Source of the DNA: Ochotona curzoniae
Lineage: Eukaryota; Chordata; Mammalia; Lagomorpha; Ochotonidae
NCBI RefSeq assembly: GCF_017591425.1
Contig: NW_024467120.1
Span: 7,006,001 to 7,070,000 of the forward strand
Direction of reading: 5' to 3'
Length of the DNA: 64,000 nucleotides
Part shown: piece by piece, positions 22,921 through 34,239 of the stretch
Layout: every line of letters begins with the position of its first letter
Position numbering within the stretch: position 1 is the first letter of the stretch
Notes under the pieces: generated by a model
The model's database searches: none
What the model was told of the DNA's origin: nothing
What the model saw: only the letters and a program-made list of their open reading frames with translations
Made by a program: the position numbers and the translations under genes

Positions 22921-23545
22921 GGACTGGCTTGCTGTGCCTGACGGATGGACTGTGGAACGGGCTCTGGCCACCTGGCCCACACTTGGACACAGCCATCTTC
23001 CTTAATAGCATTTCAAGCCGTGCCTTCTCCGCAGAATGCATGTCCTTGGGAGCCGCTCAGAACGGAACTGCAGCCAAGGTGAAGTTGAAAAGTCATGCAG
23101 AAGGATGAAAACGGATTTCTTAAGATCTCCTTTAGGAATATTTAAATGATGAAGCTATGGACCGTGTGTCCGCTCTGTCCCCCCCTGCCCCGCCCCTGCC
23201 GCCCCCGGAGGTGGAGAGAACCTCCAACAGCCTTTCGGATGAAGAAGCTGGTTCTTAGCACTCGTTGAGACACTCGCAGGACTGGTGGAGTTCTGCCACT
23301 GTCTCCATAATCCACTCCCGGCTGTGTTTGTGAGTTTCCTGTTGATTTGTAGCAAACACCGACTTAGGAGTTGTTTGGGAATTGTTTGAGACTTTCTTTT
23401 TTTGTTCTTATTGTTGTTTTGGGTTTTTTGTTTTTTGGGGGGGTTTTTTGTTTGTTTACTTTGTTATTTTATTACTTAGTGGCCATTTAAGCATTCCTGT
23501 GGCGCCCATCACCATTTGACTTGTTTACTTTGAAGCGATTTTTGG

Positions 23546-23592
23546 TTTGTGTGTATGTGTGTGTGTTTATATATATATATTATATATATAGA
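23546..23592. repeat. Compound (TG)n/(TA)n microsatellite in the 3' UTR
   Basis: TG-rich steps pass into alternating TA, ending just before a GATGTGCAAATTCC stretch. Length polymorphism is likely. Confidence 0.8.
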
Positions 23593-23851
23593 TGTGCAAA
23601 TTCCTATTAGTGAGCGGAGGGAGAGAACCTTACGGAGCAGGGCGTGTAAACCCACAGGAGCTGAGGCATCGACGCGTCCTACTTTCCTGTTCCCCAGAGA
23701 GCAGCTGGCAGTCCAGCTGGCACGGCTGGCCCCTGGGGAGGGAGGACAGGTAGAATGGAACGCAGTCCCAAGGAGCAGCAGGCCTGAACCCCTCCATCCC
23801 CGGGCTCCCCGGGCCCCCGTGGCCGCGGAAAGGGCTCTCTTATACGCCACA

Positions 23852-23859
23852 CTCAGGGA
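23852..23859 (+). promoter_or_regulatory. E2F3: miR-125-type seed match
   Basis: CTCAGGGA is a full 8-mer for the miR-125a/b seed. E2F3 has been reported as a miR-125b target. Whether this exact position is the conserved human site needs an alignment. Confidence 0.45.
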
Positions 23860-24456
23860 GACACTTCTCAGGTTGGGGGTCCGATGGAGAGGCCTCCGGG
23901 ACTCTCCCCCAGGTGTGCGTGGCATTCCAGCTTTGGCACCTCCATACGGAGCCAGTGAGAACAGGGAATTCTCCCCCCATGTCCTGCAGGGACTGGAACC
24001 CCAATACCCTTCTCAGGAGGAGAAGTGGGGCTGGCCCCAGGGGCAGCCCCAGAAAGTGAAAAGGTGAGGGGACTGGATGCCAGGCCTCATGTTAGCTGTC
24101 TGTCCGTCCTGCCCATCACGCCCAAGAATGGCACGCCCGTTGACAGATGGCGGTGGCCATTTCACCCTGGGAAAGTGGCACAGTTACCTCATACCCATTC
24201 CCTAGATGCTAAGGGCTGCGGGACTGGGATGGGGGGTGGGAGGGAGTCATAGAGATAAAACAAACCTCCAGACCCAGCTGGTCGAGTGGAAATGCCACGT
24301 GCGTGGCCCAACGGCCCGCACACGACCGCGCTCGACCTGGCTGTGTTGGCTCAGATCGCAGCTAGCCCTTGGGGAACCACAAGCGCCCCGGCCATTTACT
24401 CTCGGTAGATTTCCACAATATGCAAAGTGGTGGTGACGTCAGCACGGATGACACCA

Positions 24457-24464
24457 GCACTTTA
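24457..24464 (+). promoter_or_regulatory. E2F3: miR-17/20/93/106 seed match
   Basis: GCACTTTA is an 8-mer for the miR-17 family. E2F activators and the miR-17-92 cluster form a known feedback loop. Confidence 0.5.
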
Positions 24465-24675
24465 AACTCTTGTGTGTGGGTGTGCGTGGGTGTGTGTGTT
24501 TGGGAAGAATAATACTAAAGGTGCAGACGAACTTGCTGTGTCTCCTCCTCAGCCTCGGTCCCCAGCCTCCTCCCCTCACACACCCTGGACTTGGTACAGA
24601 ATCCCCGTGTGGTCCCAAAGGCAGCGGCAGGGTGAAGCGGGGAGGGGGAGCTTTGTGTTAAGTGCCTACTGGAAA

Positions 24676-24684
24676 TGCACTGTG
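24676..24684 (+). promoter_or_regulatory. E2F3: Overlapping miR-148/152 and miR-128 seed matches
   Basis: TGCACTG (miR-148/152 type) overlaps CACTGTG (miR-128 type) in TGCACTGTG. Both are 7-mers, and the two could not be bound together. Confidence 0.35.
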
Positions 24685-25113
24685 GGGTGTTTTCCTGTAT
24701 GGGAAACCGTTTCTGCCAAGCTTTTCCTCATTTCCCATATTTATCTCATCTGGTTAGCTGCCTCCGCTTCCAGCTTTGTGTCGCTTCTCTTTGCCAGCTG
24801 CACAAAGAGGAATTTTTTTTTTTTTTTTCCTTTCCCAAAGTCTAAAGACTGAGCTCACCTGGCAAGGTGGTTGTGTGTTTGGTTTGAATTTCTTGTTGAG
24901 CCTTTGCGTGATATTAATGCCATATTTATTGTGTTTTTTTTTAATGAAAGGAATACTAATAATAATAAGTCTTAAGAATTCCTTCATGTGTAAGATTTCT
25001 CCAGTTAATGGGCTTAACTGGTAGACTTTCATGAAACATCCATGCTGTATTAAGTTTGCATCAGTCCTGTTCTTTTTGACAGAGTACCTGGCACACGAAG
25101 AGGGTTAGTACTA

Positions 25114-25120
25114 CAGTATT
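25114..25120 (+). promoter_or_regulatory. E2F3: miR-200b/c/429 seed match, upstream copy
   Basis: CAGTATT is a 7-mer for the AATACTG seed. A second copy lies at 25539-25545. Confidence 0.45.
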
Positions 25121-25168
25121 TATGTTACTCTAAGTACTAAGTATGCAGGTTTCCTGGTACCATTGAGT

Positions 25169-25176
25169 TGCTGCTA
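25169..25176 (+). promoter_or_regulatory. E2F3: miR-15/16/195/503 seed match
   Basis: TGCTGCTA is a full 8-mer. miR-195 control of E2F3 has been reported. Confidence 0.45.
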
Positions 25177-25414
25177 TTCAAGCTCACACATGAAATGGCT
25201 ACAAAGTTACAAGTGTGCGAATTATGACTGGGTGAGCCTGGGGAAATCAGATGTGTCCAGGGCAACGCGTGAGCTGTCAGACAGTGTTAGGCGTGTGTTT
25301 ATATGTACAGAGTTGTGCATAGCTGTTGTCTTATTTAAGTTGATATGTAGTCTACTCACGCATTCATTATTTAGCAATTTTGTACAAACAAAAAAATAGC
25401 AATTGATTTGTAAA

Positions 25415-25422
25415 CACTGCCA
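25415..25422 (+). promoter_or_regulatory. E2F3: miR-34/449 seed match
   Basis: CACTGCCA is a full 8-mer for the p53-induced miR-34 family, a known regulator of E2F3. Confidence 0.5.
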
Positions 25423-25524
25423 GAATATTTTCTAGCTGGTTTGTAATTTTTTAACAGCGTTCCTTTGTTATTGTTTCCTTGTGGTGGTGGTTCTTTGTTT
25501 TCGTTTTTGTTGGACGTGTAGATC

Positions 25525-25534
25525 TGTAAATAAA
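25525..25534 (+). promoter_or_regulatory. E2F3: Pumilio element overlapping a proximal poly(A) signal
   Basis: TGTAAATA (25525-25532) is a consensus PUM1/2 site, and AATAAA (25529-25534) starts inside it. Use of the poly(A) signal would end the transcript about 440 bases early and remove the second Pumilio site. Confidence 0.6.
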
Positions 25535-25538
25535 ATTT

Positions 25539-25545
25539 CAGTATT
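25539..25545 (+). promoter_or_regulatory. E2F3: miR-200b/c/429 seed match, downstream copy
   Basis: CAGTATT lies five bases past the proximal AATAAA. It would probably be lost from, or sit at the very tip of, a shortened 3' UTR. Confidence 0.4.
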
Positions 25546-25859
25546 TAAAGCTTTAGGGTTCAGGAAAAAGAAAGTAAGAACTCAATGTGTGCATGACAAC
25601 GTGTTGTGTGTGTGAGAAGAGGAGTTGGAAGGCAGGCGGCTTGTGGAGTAAGTCAGTTGGTAATTGTCAGGGTGTTGGAATTACTTTTCCTATGGGGTAC
25701 ATGATTTTGTAAAAAGGAAGTATTTCTCCCAAAATTGGGAGTAGGCAAACTACTAATCAGATTAGCTTTGTGTTGTATGCTAGTTTAAAAAAATTTAAAA
25801 AGGAAATATGTAATATAATGTAAAAAAACAAGCAAAAAAAAAGCTTTTATGATGGATTT

Positions 25860-25867
25860 TGTAAATA
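25860..25867 (+). promoter_or_regulatory. E2F3: Second Pumilio response element
   Basis: TGTAAATA is a perfect PRE. Pumilio is known to assist microRNA repression of E2F3. Confidence 0.55.
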
Positions 25868-25929
25868 GTTTGTTACAGGGTGACCTGTTCTCTAGCTGTG
25901 ATCTCACCACTTCAAATGGTTGTAATTTG

Positions 25930-25960
25930 AATAAATTTTGTATGGTAAAGGATCAATAAA
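25930..25960 (+). terminator. E2F3: Distal E2F3 polyadenylation signals
   Basis: Two AATAAA hexamers (25930-25935 and 25955-25960) are followed by a T-rich stretch from 25964. Cleavage is inferred at about 25970-25976 because recognisable 3' UTR character ends there. Confidence 0.8.
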
Positions 25961-25976
25961 TGATTTTTTTTTAAGA

Positions 25977-28002
25977 GTTCAGACTTGTGGGTGGATTTCC
26001 TTGCTGGCCATGCTTCGTCACTTACTTCACCCTTGAAAACATTCTTGCACACATCCAGGAGAGGGCAGCTGAACAGAGGCACGGCCTTGGTGCGTCACCC
26101 AGGGGTCCTGGCTTCCAGGAACATTTGCTAGCACCCATGTGCACCCTGCCCTCGGGGAAGCAGAAGCACTCGCAGGCGCCCTCGGAGCAAAGTACCCTCC
26201 AGTCAAGTGCTACTTCTTCCTAGGAATATGAAGCAAAGAAATGGTAATCCTCAAACCTGGTAATTCTTATATTCTGGACTCAGTATTTCTCATAATACCA
26301 TCTTTGGACAGATTACAGATTTTTTAACTCTGAACTTGTCATCTGAAAATTCCTGAACTGCCATGCATACAGTGAGTACAGAAGAGTGAGAAATGTATAT
26401 TGATTAATGAGTCACTTACAGAAATAACATTGCCCGTTTTTCTTGTTACCCTCCCAATCTCATTGTTCTCTAAGTGTCTGTAAATAGATAACCCCATGGC
26501 ACACAGATGTGTGTTGTAATGTGAATGATACCATAGTGGCTGGCCTAAGGTTTTTCCTTTTCACTAAACGTATTTCTGATGTCCTTCCACCCTAGGACTT
26601 ACGGAGCATACTTCCTGGGCTGCATGGCACTCCAGTGATTAAATGTTTCCTTAATCACTTACTTATTGTAGTAATTTCCTGTGTAAGAGATACTTTTGTT
26701 TGCCTTCTTACAACAACTGAAATAGAAGGTATATAAAATACTTCACAATATGCCAGATCCTTTCTTGATGTGTCCGTGGGTGATCACAGTGTTATGCAAC
26801 CAGCTCCTGGACTCACTTTTTCACCACCCCAAAGGGAGACCTTGTCCCCAGAAAGCACTCACTTCCTTCTCTCCCTGGTGCTCCTGCTTTTGTCCCATGG
26901 GTTTGCCTGTTCTGCTTATTTCCTATAAATGGGATGACACAGAATACAAGGTAAGTTGTGTCTGGCTTCTTTCATGTCACATGCTGTTGAGGGGCAGCCT
27001 TATTGCAGCATTCGTCAATGTTGCGCTCCTTTTTATGAGACATTGGTGCTTCATTGTAGGAATGTACCGTGCTCCATTTATTCAGGTCCCCAGCTGTTGG
27101 AATGTCAGGTAGTACCTAAGTGTTTGACGTATGTTCTTTTGCTTTTTGGTGGTTTTCTCCCCAGGCATACGTTACTGCGGTGCTTTGTAGTGTTCACTGT
27201 TGTGTCCTTGGTTTCTAGAAGTAGTAGTGCCTGGCACAAAATAGGCACCTACTATATAGGTGAATGAAATATTCCTCTTTTGCAGGTGAGTAATCTGAGG
27301 TTTAAAAAAAAAAAAAAAACAAGACAAAGACCAAGCAGGTGGACTGGGGCTTTTTTCACAAGTGCTGGCCTTGCTTCTCTTGTACTTGATTTTTGCTTTA
27401 TTTATGTGTTTGATTGTTTGCATTGCCTCTTTAGTTCTGAGTCCTATTCTCCCAGGTTCTGGGAGCCTGACTTTTGTCATCCTAACTAAGCTGCTATCCT
27501 AGCCAAACATGGGCACGTTCAGCCAGCAGAGGAGCAAACAGCAGGATGAAAGCTGAAGAGAAGAACATGGGGACATGTGCCGCCTTGCGGGCAGTCTGCC
27601 TGAGGAGTTAGGAGGGAGTAGGAGAGGGCTGGCAAACGAAACCAGAATTGCTCATCTACATGAGCAACTGAGAAATGGACTCAAAAAGGATCTGCATCGC
27701 TTACAGAGGACCGCGTCCTTTCAGAAGGTGACTGTGGACCAGGAACTGTAAATATTTTATAATCCAGAACCTGACTTAATCATTTCAGAATGGGCTATAC
27801 ACTGAGAGAAGTGTAGAAATTGATCTCAGAAATACTAGTCAGATGGAAATCAGATTATTGCAGGAAAAGGTCATGATGTTCTCATTCAATAGCCATGAGG
27901 TTAAACAGCAGCTCATTTAGTCAGTTGTTCGATCATTCTGAATGAATTTAAAATGATTTCTATTAGAGGACTTGAAATGTGTGTGGAATGTGGAGTTGCA
28001 AG
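25977..28002. other. Intergenic sequence downstream of E2F3
   Basis: Mostly unique. An L2/MIR-type tail occurs at 27215-27270 (TAGTGCCTGGCACAAAATAG, then ACCTACTATATAGG) and a 16-17 base A run starts at 27303. No gene is seen. Confidence 0.5.
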
Positions 28003-28280
28003 CTCTTTTTTTTTTTTTTTGTTCTTTCATTTGAAAGAGTGACAGAGATCTTCACTGGTTCACTCCCCAAATGCCCTTAACAGCCAGAGCTGTGCCAGGT
28101 TGAAGCCAGGAGCTTGGAACTCCTCCCAGGTCTCCCATGTAGGTGTCAATACTGGAGCCATCATCTGCTGCTTTCCCAAGATGTGAATTAGCAAGGAAGC
28201 TACATCAGCAGACTAGCCAGGGCTTGAACCAAGCACTTAAATATAGGAGATGGGTGCCAAATGCCTATCCTAGTGCAAAA
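28003..28280 (-). mobile_element. Old C-type SINE, antisense
   Basis: A T15 run, CTTCACTGGTTCACTCCCCA and a degraded head at about 28275. Confidence 0.8.
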
Positions 28281-28374
28281 ATCTTGGAACTATATATATA
28301 TGAAGACTCTTCAGAAAGTTCCATTGGAAAATGTAATATTCTGGAAAACTGCATTGATTTTTTTTTTTGCACCA

Positions 28375-28520
28375 AAATAAATCTAGCTTTCCATTCCATT
28401 TTTCTGCAAATTCAAAATAGGCACTGTTCTAAATGCTGGATCCCACAATGAAGAAAGCAAAGTTTCCATCAGCAAGAGAAAGTTTACAGTCTCACATGGG
28501 AAAGACAAAGTTTAGATAAG
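28375..28520 (+). mobile_element. L2-type fragment
   Basis: AATAGGCACTGTTCTAAATG, CTGGATCCCACAATGAAGAA and AGTTTACAGTCTCACATGGG follow the order of the L2 3' region. Confidence 0.6.
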
Positions 28521-28552
28521 AGAAGCAGAAGTGGAAGACAAATCTTGAATAA

Positions 28553-28858
28553 GCTTTTTTTTTTTTTTAGGATTTATTTTTATTTAAAAGGCAGAGTTAC
28601 AGAGAGCTCTTCCATCCACTGGTTCACTCTCCAAATGGCCACAATGGCCAGAGCTGAGCCAATACAAAACCAGAAGATCTTCTTGGTCTCCTACAAGGAT
28701 GCAGGAGCCAAGGACTTGAGCCATCTCCTGCTGCTTCCCCCCAGCCCCCCCGCCCCGGCCATACGCAGAAAACTGGATCAGAAGTGGAGCAACCGTAACT
28801 ATCCAATGCCCATATGGGATGCCAGAGGTGACGGCTTACCCCACAGCACTGGCCCCTA
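28553..28858 (-). mobile_element. C-type SINE, antisense
   Basis: It runs from a T12 run to CACAGCACTGGCCCCTA. Internal C-rich slippage occurs at about 28737-28757. Confidence 0.88.
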
Positions 28859-29183
28859 GTAAGCCATTTTTTTTTTTTTTCTGCAGCTAGTTTTGGAAGG
28901 CATGAAAGAACAGATAGGTCTAGAACCAAAAGAGGTGGGGAAAGTAAACGGGGCCTTGCTCTGAACAGCCTTACAGAGCAAAAGAGGTTCTCTTCCAGAG
29001 TGTTTTCAGAGCAATTCCCAGGCCCAGGCCTTTTGAACACAAGAGTGCTTGAAGACAGAACTGAGCAGGCACATTCAGATCCATCAATGAGTCCTGTTTT
29101 CTAGGGATTTCCCATTTAGAGCCAGACCATAGACCTGATGTGAAGGGAAATACAAGATGAAACTGTTTAGAGAGCAGGACATT

Positions 29184-29455
29184 TGATGAAGCCATTACAA
29201 CACCACTTGGGATGCCCGCTTGGAATCCCAGCTTCTTCATTTTCAGTGTTTAGTTTCCTGTTAATGCGCTCTCCAGGGAGGGAGCAGATGATGGCTCAAG
29301 CAATTCGTCCCTGTCACCCACTTAAGAAACCTGAATGGAGTTCCAGCCTTCAGACATTGTCCTGGCTCAGTCCTGATGTTTGCAGGCAATTATGGACTAA
29401 AATAGGAGGTAAAAGATATCTTTGTCTCTCTGCCATTCAAATAAAATGAAAATGT
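29184..29455 (+). mobile_element. Old C-type SINE
   Basis: CTTGGAATCCCAGCTTCTTC and CTGCCATTCAAATAAAATGA identify it. Confidence 0.75.
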
Positions 29456-30375
29456 GTGAAAGGGAATTCATGTGTTGATGATGTAGAATTAACCTGGGCT
29501 CATTCAGAAGTAAAATGAAGTAACACAGAGAGCTGGAAGTCACAGTGCTCCGTAGAACTGGAGGAGGCCTTTCGTCACGCCCTTCAGTCTGGACCTCGGA
29601 GATGCAGAGATAAATGAACTGGTGAAAATAGTCTCAAGTTTGTACAGCACTAGATGTTATTGTTAGGTTTTCTGTGCGTGAAGAGCCATATCAGAGAGTT
29701 CTGGAGTTCCTGATGTTGGAGTTTGAAGACTCAGGCAGGTTCCACGTAACAGGGTGGACAGATTCGTGCCTGGGTGAAGATTGGCATGTATCCTCTCCCC
29801 GCCTCAGTGACAGGAGCTGACTTGACCTATAACCAGAACACAGGAATTAAAGCCCAGGGAACTGAGACAATCCAACAAAACAAGAACATGAATCAACGTC
29901 AAGTTTTGCAACTCGGACAAAGCTATGTCAACAGATAGCGATCATGGAATTACATTGTCAGAGTTGGAAGACACTGTACATGCCCAACAGGGAGCTGTTT
30001 CCATCACGTGACAATTCAACCGTCGGTTCTTTCCCTACAGGAAATGGATTTTTTCAGACTCCTACTCCAATACTCTACTGTGTTTAAAAACCTCCTGCTT
30101 CTCTCCTCAGACATGCATAACACAGAAGCCTGCCTCTTCCTCCTCCTAGGCCTGGTAGCATACCCTGGCTGTCGTGGCTAGTCCATCACTCTGAATGGAC
30201 GTCAACCTCTGGACAGTCCCTATCCCTAATACCCCAGCACTGTAGAGCCTTCCACCTCTCCAGAGGCACAGTGGTCACGATTCCCAGCCGAGGTGCACAA
30301 CAGCCCATCGAGGGAGACAGGATCTGTCAGGAAAACACAAAGTTGGGAGATTTCTCAGTGGTTTTTTTTTTTTTT
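29456..30375. other. Intergenic unique sequence
   Basis: No repeat or gene recognised. Confidence 0.45.
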
Positions 30376-30389
30376 TGTCCTTAGCTTTT

Positions 30390-30706
30390 TTTTTTTTAAA
30401 GATTTATTTTTATTATTTTCTTTATTGGAAAGGCGGATATACAGAGAGGAGAGACAGAGAGGAAGATCTTCCGTCCCCAAGTGAGCGCAACGGCCAATGC
30501 TATGCCGATCCGAAGCCAGGAGCCTCTTCCAGCTCTCCCACGCAAGTGCAGGGTCCCAAAGCTTTGGGCCGTCCTCAACTGCTTTCCCAGGCCACAGGCA
30601 GGGAGCTGGAAGGGAAGTGGGGCTGCCGGGATTAGAACCGGCGTCCATATGGGATCCCGGGCGTGCAAGGCGAGGACTTTAACCACTGCGCCACCGTGCC
30701 GGGCCC
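30390..30706 (-). mobile_element. Young full-length C-SINE, antisense
   Basis: It runs from the T-rich tail to CCGTGCCGGGCCC. TGTCCTTAGCTTTT occurs at 30376-30389 and again at 30707-30720 as a target-site duplication. Confidence 0.95.
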
Positions 30707-30720
30707 TGTCCTTAGCTTTT

Positions 30721-33100
30721 GATGAAAATGGATTTGCTTTAGTTACATGCAGGAAGGATCAAGTTGGCAGCCGTTTCTAAATAGGATGTTCCATTTCCTC
30801 CAAGACGGAGTCTTCTCCCTGTGCAGCTCAGAAGTCCTTAAGCCAGTTTCTCTGGGTAATCCAAGTCGGGCATTTGCGTTAGCTGCAGGTTAAATAAGGC
30901 TGTGTATCTCACCCAGAGTAGTCCACAGCACTGGAGCATGCTTTACACTGAATACATTTCCATACGCCCATCTCTTCATCCAAATCCATTTGTAACTGAT
31001 GACAACAGCTGTAGAATATCTAATCAATCTGAAAATGACAGAACAGTGTGTGAGCAATGCTGTAAATGGAGGAAGAAAAGCATGTGCAGTTGAGCCATAC
31101 CCTAGAGACCCAATGAGCAAAAAAAAAAGAAAGGGGAGGGTGAAGAGAGGGGACCACTGCTGTGACAAAGGCCCTGAAATAATGACTTGAGCAAATAAAA
31201 ACCATGCAAGCAAAAAGAACATCCGTGACATGGGTGGTAACAGAGAGAGAGATGGTAAGGAGGTGAAATGAGAGAGAAGGGCCCAATGTGTTTCAAATAA
31301 AACATATGCTAACCCCAGACCTTGGTTCAAAAAAAAAAAAAAACCAAGGCATGTTCTTTTAGCCAAGAGGAACCACTGACTCAGAGGTTGGAGTTTGTTA
31401 AGGGACTAGGGTAGGGCTGAGGAAAAGGGCAGGCGTAAGGATTTAATAGAGGGAAAGGAAAGTAGAAACAGCTACACGTTTTCCCAGGAAGAGTGTAAAG
31501 CAGCAAGTGGATGCTACAACTACTTTTAATGCGTGGGGGGGGGGGGTTGGAGGGAACTTCCACTTCTTGGAGTGTAGTAAATTATACAATTAGAAAATCC
31601 TCCTTTTAGAAGAGGTCTAGGTCCAACATGCTGAGATTGCAGACGGTTACCAAAAAGCCAGAAGAAAAATAATAAGCGACCAGAAAAATGATTGGGAAGA
31701 CAGGTGCATCTAAGGACAGCTACCAACTTCATTGCCAATATTGTTGCGGGGACTGAGAAATGGTCTAGAGGCAACACAGTTCTGGAGAGCAGAACCTAAG
31801 GTACCCAGATTGAGCCAGAGCCGTTGGGAGACTTTATTGTTCCCAGATCATCATCTTCTTCCGGGCTTTTAACAAAAGTAAGCACAAATGCTCTCTGGAC
31901 AAGGTATCTCCAGTGCAAATCAACAGGTTGGAGCTCATCAAGGATCAGCAAATGCGTAAGAAAAGAAGAGCCTTTGGAGCAAAAGCAACAAGCACCCAAA
32001 CTAGGCTTCAAAGAACTCAACTAAAAATGTCCACCACAGAATCTAAGCTGAATGGATGAAACGATTAAAGAAGAAGATGGTATCACAAAAATTAAGAATG
32101 ACATCATAATTTTCCTGATGGATTAGAAAAACATATAACATTAGAAATTTAAATTGTCAAAGGAAATTAAAACATGAATCAGATTCTTTGTGGGTAAAGA
32201 TTCTAACATGCCGGAAGACAGCAAATTTGGCAAATTCACCAAGAATGTATTAAAGGAAAAATGAAAATGTGTAAAGAAATGTTAGGCAATATACAGCAAG
32301 GATTTGTACTCTTTTTTCCTGTAAAAGGTAATAAATATTTTAGACATTAAGTGTCTCAAGTCAGCCTCTGAGATTATGATTCTTACATAAACAAATGGTC
32401 ATGCTGTGTTTCAATAAACCCTTGTATATGGATGATCAAATTTCATTTTCATGCAATTTTTACTTGTAGTGAAGTGCTATTTTTAAATATTTTTTTAATG
32501 ATGTAAGGATATATAAATTATTTTTTGCTCATGGGTCATAGAAAAGCAGGTGGGAAGGTAATTTCCAGCTCTATCTATAAAGAGCGCAGAAGTCATTTCT
32601 TCCATCCGACAACACGGCAAAACCCTAAACAATATGAAAAACAACAACTCTTCTTAGGCCAATCGGGGAAGGGAGGCCCAGGATATCATCGCCGGGCCGC
32701 AAGAGAGGTGAGTAAATACAAAGAATCACTTATCTGTGGGCAGAATTTGCCACTGGAACCAGCAACTGAAAGGACCATCTAAAACTGGTCAACTATGTGT
32801 TGGAGACCATTTGTTGCTTGAGGTAAAATCTGGGAAATCATCACACTTTTCTTAGTTACTGCTCCAGGAGCCTCTTTAGGTTCTCAGTGGGAAGAATTGG
32901 GAAACATTTGATCATGGTAGTAGGGCAGGAAAGAGTCACGGAGCACTGTTTAACAAAGGCTTGTCTTCCAGGAAAATCATCTCACCAAAGCCCTAAGGCA
33001 TCCCAAATGACAAAAGCTAAGTTTGAAAACCAAAAATAGATTCAGGGGGTAAATGTGCGGCACCTGCAGCCTACATTGAAGTTCTGACTAGACAACCAGC
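30721..33100. other. Intergenic sequence with A and G tracts
   Basis: Contains a poly(A) run at 31329-31341 and a 12-G tract at 31535-31546. No gene or identifiable repeat is seen between them. Confidence 0.4.
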
Positions 33101-33109
33101 TCATTTCAC

Positions 33110-33325
33110 ACTTTTCAAGCCTGCTTCCTGCCAGGGCATCGGAGAGGCAGCGGCTGAAGAACCAGGTGCCTCGTTTCCCACCCTGCTTTGGGGAAACCTG
33201 ATTGGGGTTTTTGTCTTCTGCCTTTGGCCTGGCCCAGCCCTGGCTGTTGGAATCGTTTTAGGGGAGTGAACCAGCAGATAAAAGATTGCGTATACGTGTG
33301 TGTGTTTCAAATAATTAAATGACAC
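33110..33325 (+). mobile_element. Old C-type SINE, 3' part
   Basis: CTTCCTGCCAGGGCATCGG, CTGGCTGTTGGAATCGTTTT and GTGTTTCAAATAATTAAAT are recognisable. Confidence 0.65.
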
Positions 33326-33560
33326 AGTGCATAATTAAGAATTCTGAGACTGAGAATTTAAAACTGATTAATAATGCTAAGAGATGTTATGGAAAAAGCA
33401 AACTGTGCAAGATCAGATGGACAATGTAAGAAGGCAAATAATTCCAAGAAGAAAATCAAAAGGAAATTCTAGAAATGGGCTCATTGATAGACTAAGTACG
33501 GCTAAGTCATTACATTTACCCATGATGTCGAAGATGGACCAGTAGAAACTTACCAAAGTG

Positions 33561-33722
33561 CGGGCCTGGTGGCGTGGCCTAGTGGCTAAGGGCCTCGCCT
33601 TGCATGCACCGGAGTCCCATATGGTCACTGGTTCTAATCCCGGCAGCTCCATGTCTATCTCTCCTCCTCTCTGTGTATCTGACTTTGTAATTAAAATAAA
33701 TCTTAAAAAAAAAAAAAAAGAA
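33561..33722 (+). mobile_element. Internally deleted C-SINE with target-site duplication
   Basis: The head (GCGGGCCTGGTGGCGTGGCC) is joined directly to the terminal CTCTCTGTGTATCTGACTTT and poly(A). Flanks AGAAACTTACCAAAGTG at 33544-33560 and 33723-33739 are identical, so the short form itself was inserted. Confidence 0.93.
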
Positions 33723-34239
33723 AGAAACTTACCAAAGTGAAATGACACAGATAAAAATCAATACAAAGCAGAGAACACCCCATAGCAGTGGCGCTATCAT
33801 AAAAGCTGTAGCATAACTTAATGCAAGTACAAGAAGGGGAAAGAAAGAACAGGACAAAAGCAATGTTTAAGATAATACCGGCTGCAGATCTTGTACAAGT
33901 GTTCAAATGAGCCAAACTACAGGACACTAAGAAAGGCAAGTAGTAAAGAATGCACACCTGCACACCCAGGCTTCTCTTATCCAAACTATAGAAAAACCTT
34001 GGAAGAAGTAAGGGAGAGTGAGCATGCCACAGTTACAAAAAATCAAGGATAAAAAACCTTGCACACTGAATGAGAATTCAGTAAAGAGTAATATTTAAAG
34101 GTTGAAAGGGGAAAAAAACACCAACCTGGAATTCTATATCCAGATAAAAAAATTATTACAAACTAAAGCCAAAATAAAGACTTCTTTAAAACCAAATAAA
34201 CACCAGAAGAATTTGTTGCCAGTACTCCTGTCTTATAAG

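Larger units (their letters stand above)
1..25976 (+). other. E2F3: E2F3 gene, partial (intron 1 to poly(A) site)
   Basis: The span covers the end of intron 1, coding exons 2-7, five complete introns and the 3' UTR of E2F3, an activator E2F. E2F3 pairs with DP proteins, binds TTTSSCGC promoter sites, drives S-phase genes and is held in check by RB-family pocket proteins in the nucleus. The joined exons read open for 334 residues and match what I know of mammalian E2F3 from the shared exon 2 onward. E2F1 and E2F2 are excluded by the wording of the marked box and C-terminus. The alternative first exons (E2F3a and E2F3b) and their promoters are not in the window, so the N-terminus cannot be described. 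Confidence 0.96.
22524..25976 (+). other. E2F3: E2F3 3' UTR
   Basis: About 3.45 kb run from the stop codon to the downstream AATAAA pair, similar in size to the long mammalian E2F3 3' UTR. The first kilobase has T, A and G/T tracts (22681-22740, 23395-23465) and TG/TA repeats (23546-23592). The middle (23620-24660) is GC-rich. The last kilobase is AT-rich and carries most of the conserved-looking regulatory sites. No SINE or LINE has entered it. The cleavage site is inferred from the signal plus T-rich downstream sequence. Confidence 0.85.

Noticed and set aside
23549..24067. 172-codon open frame in the E2F3 3' UTR
   Set aside because: It starts in TG/TA microsatellite DNA, runs through GC-rich UTR and shows no domain. 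GC-rich DNA has few stops by chance.
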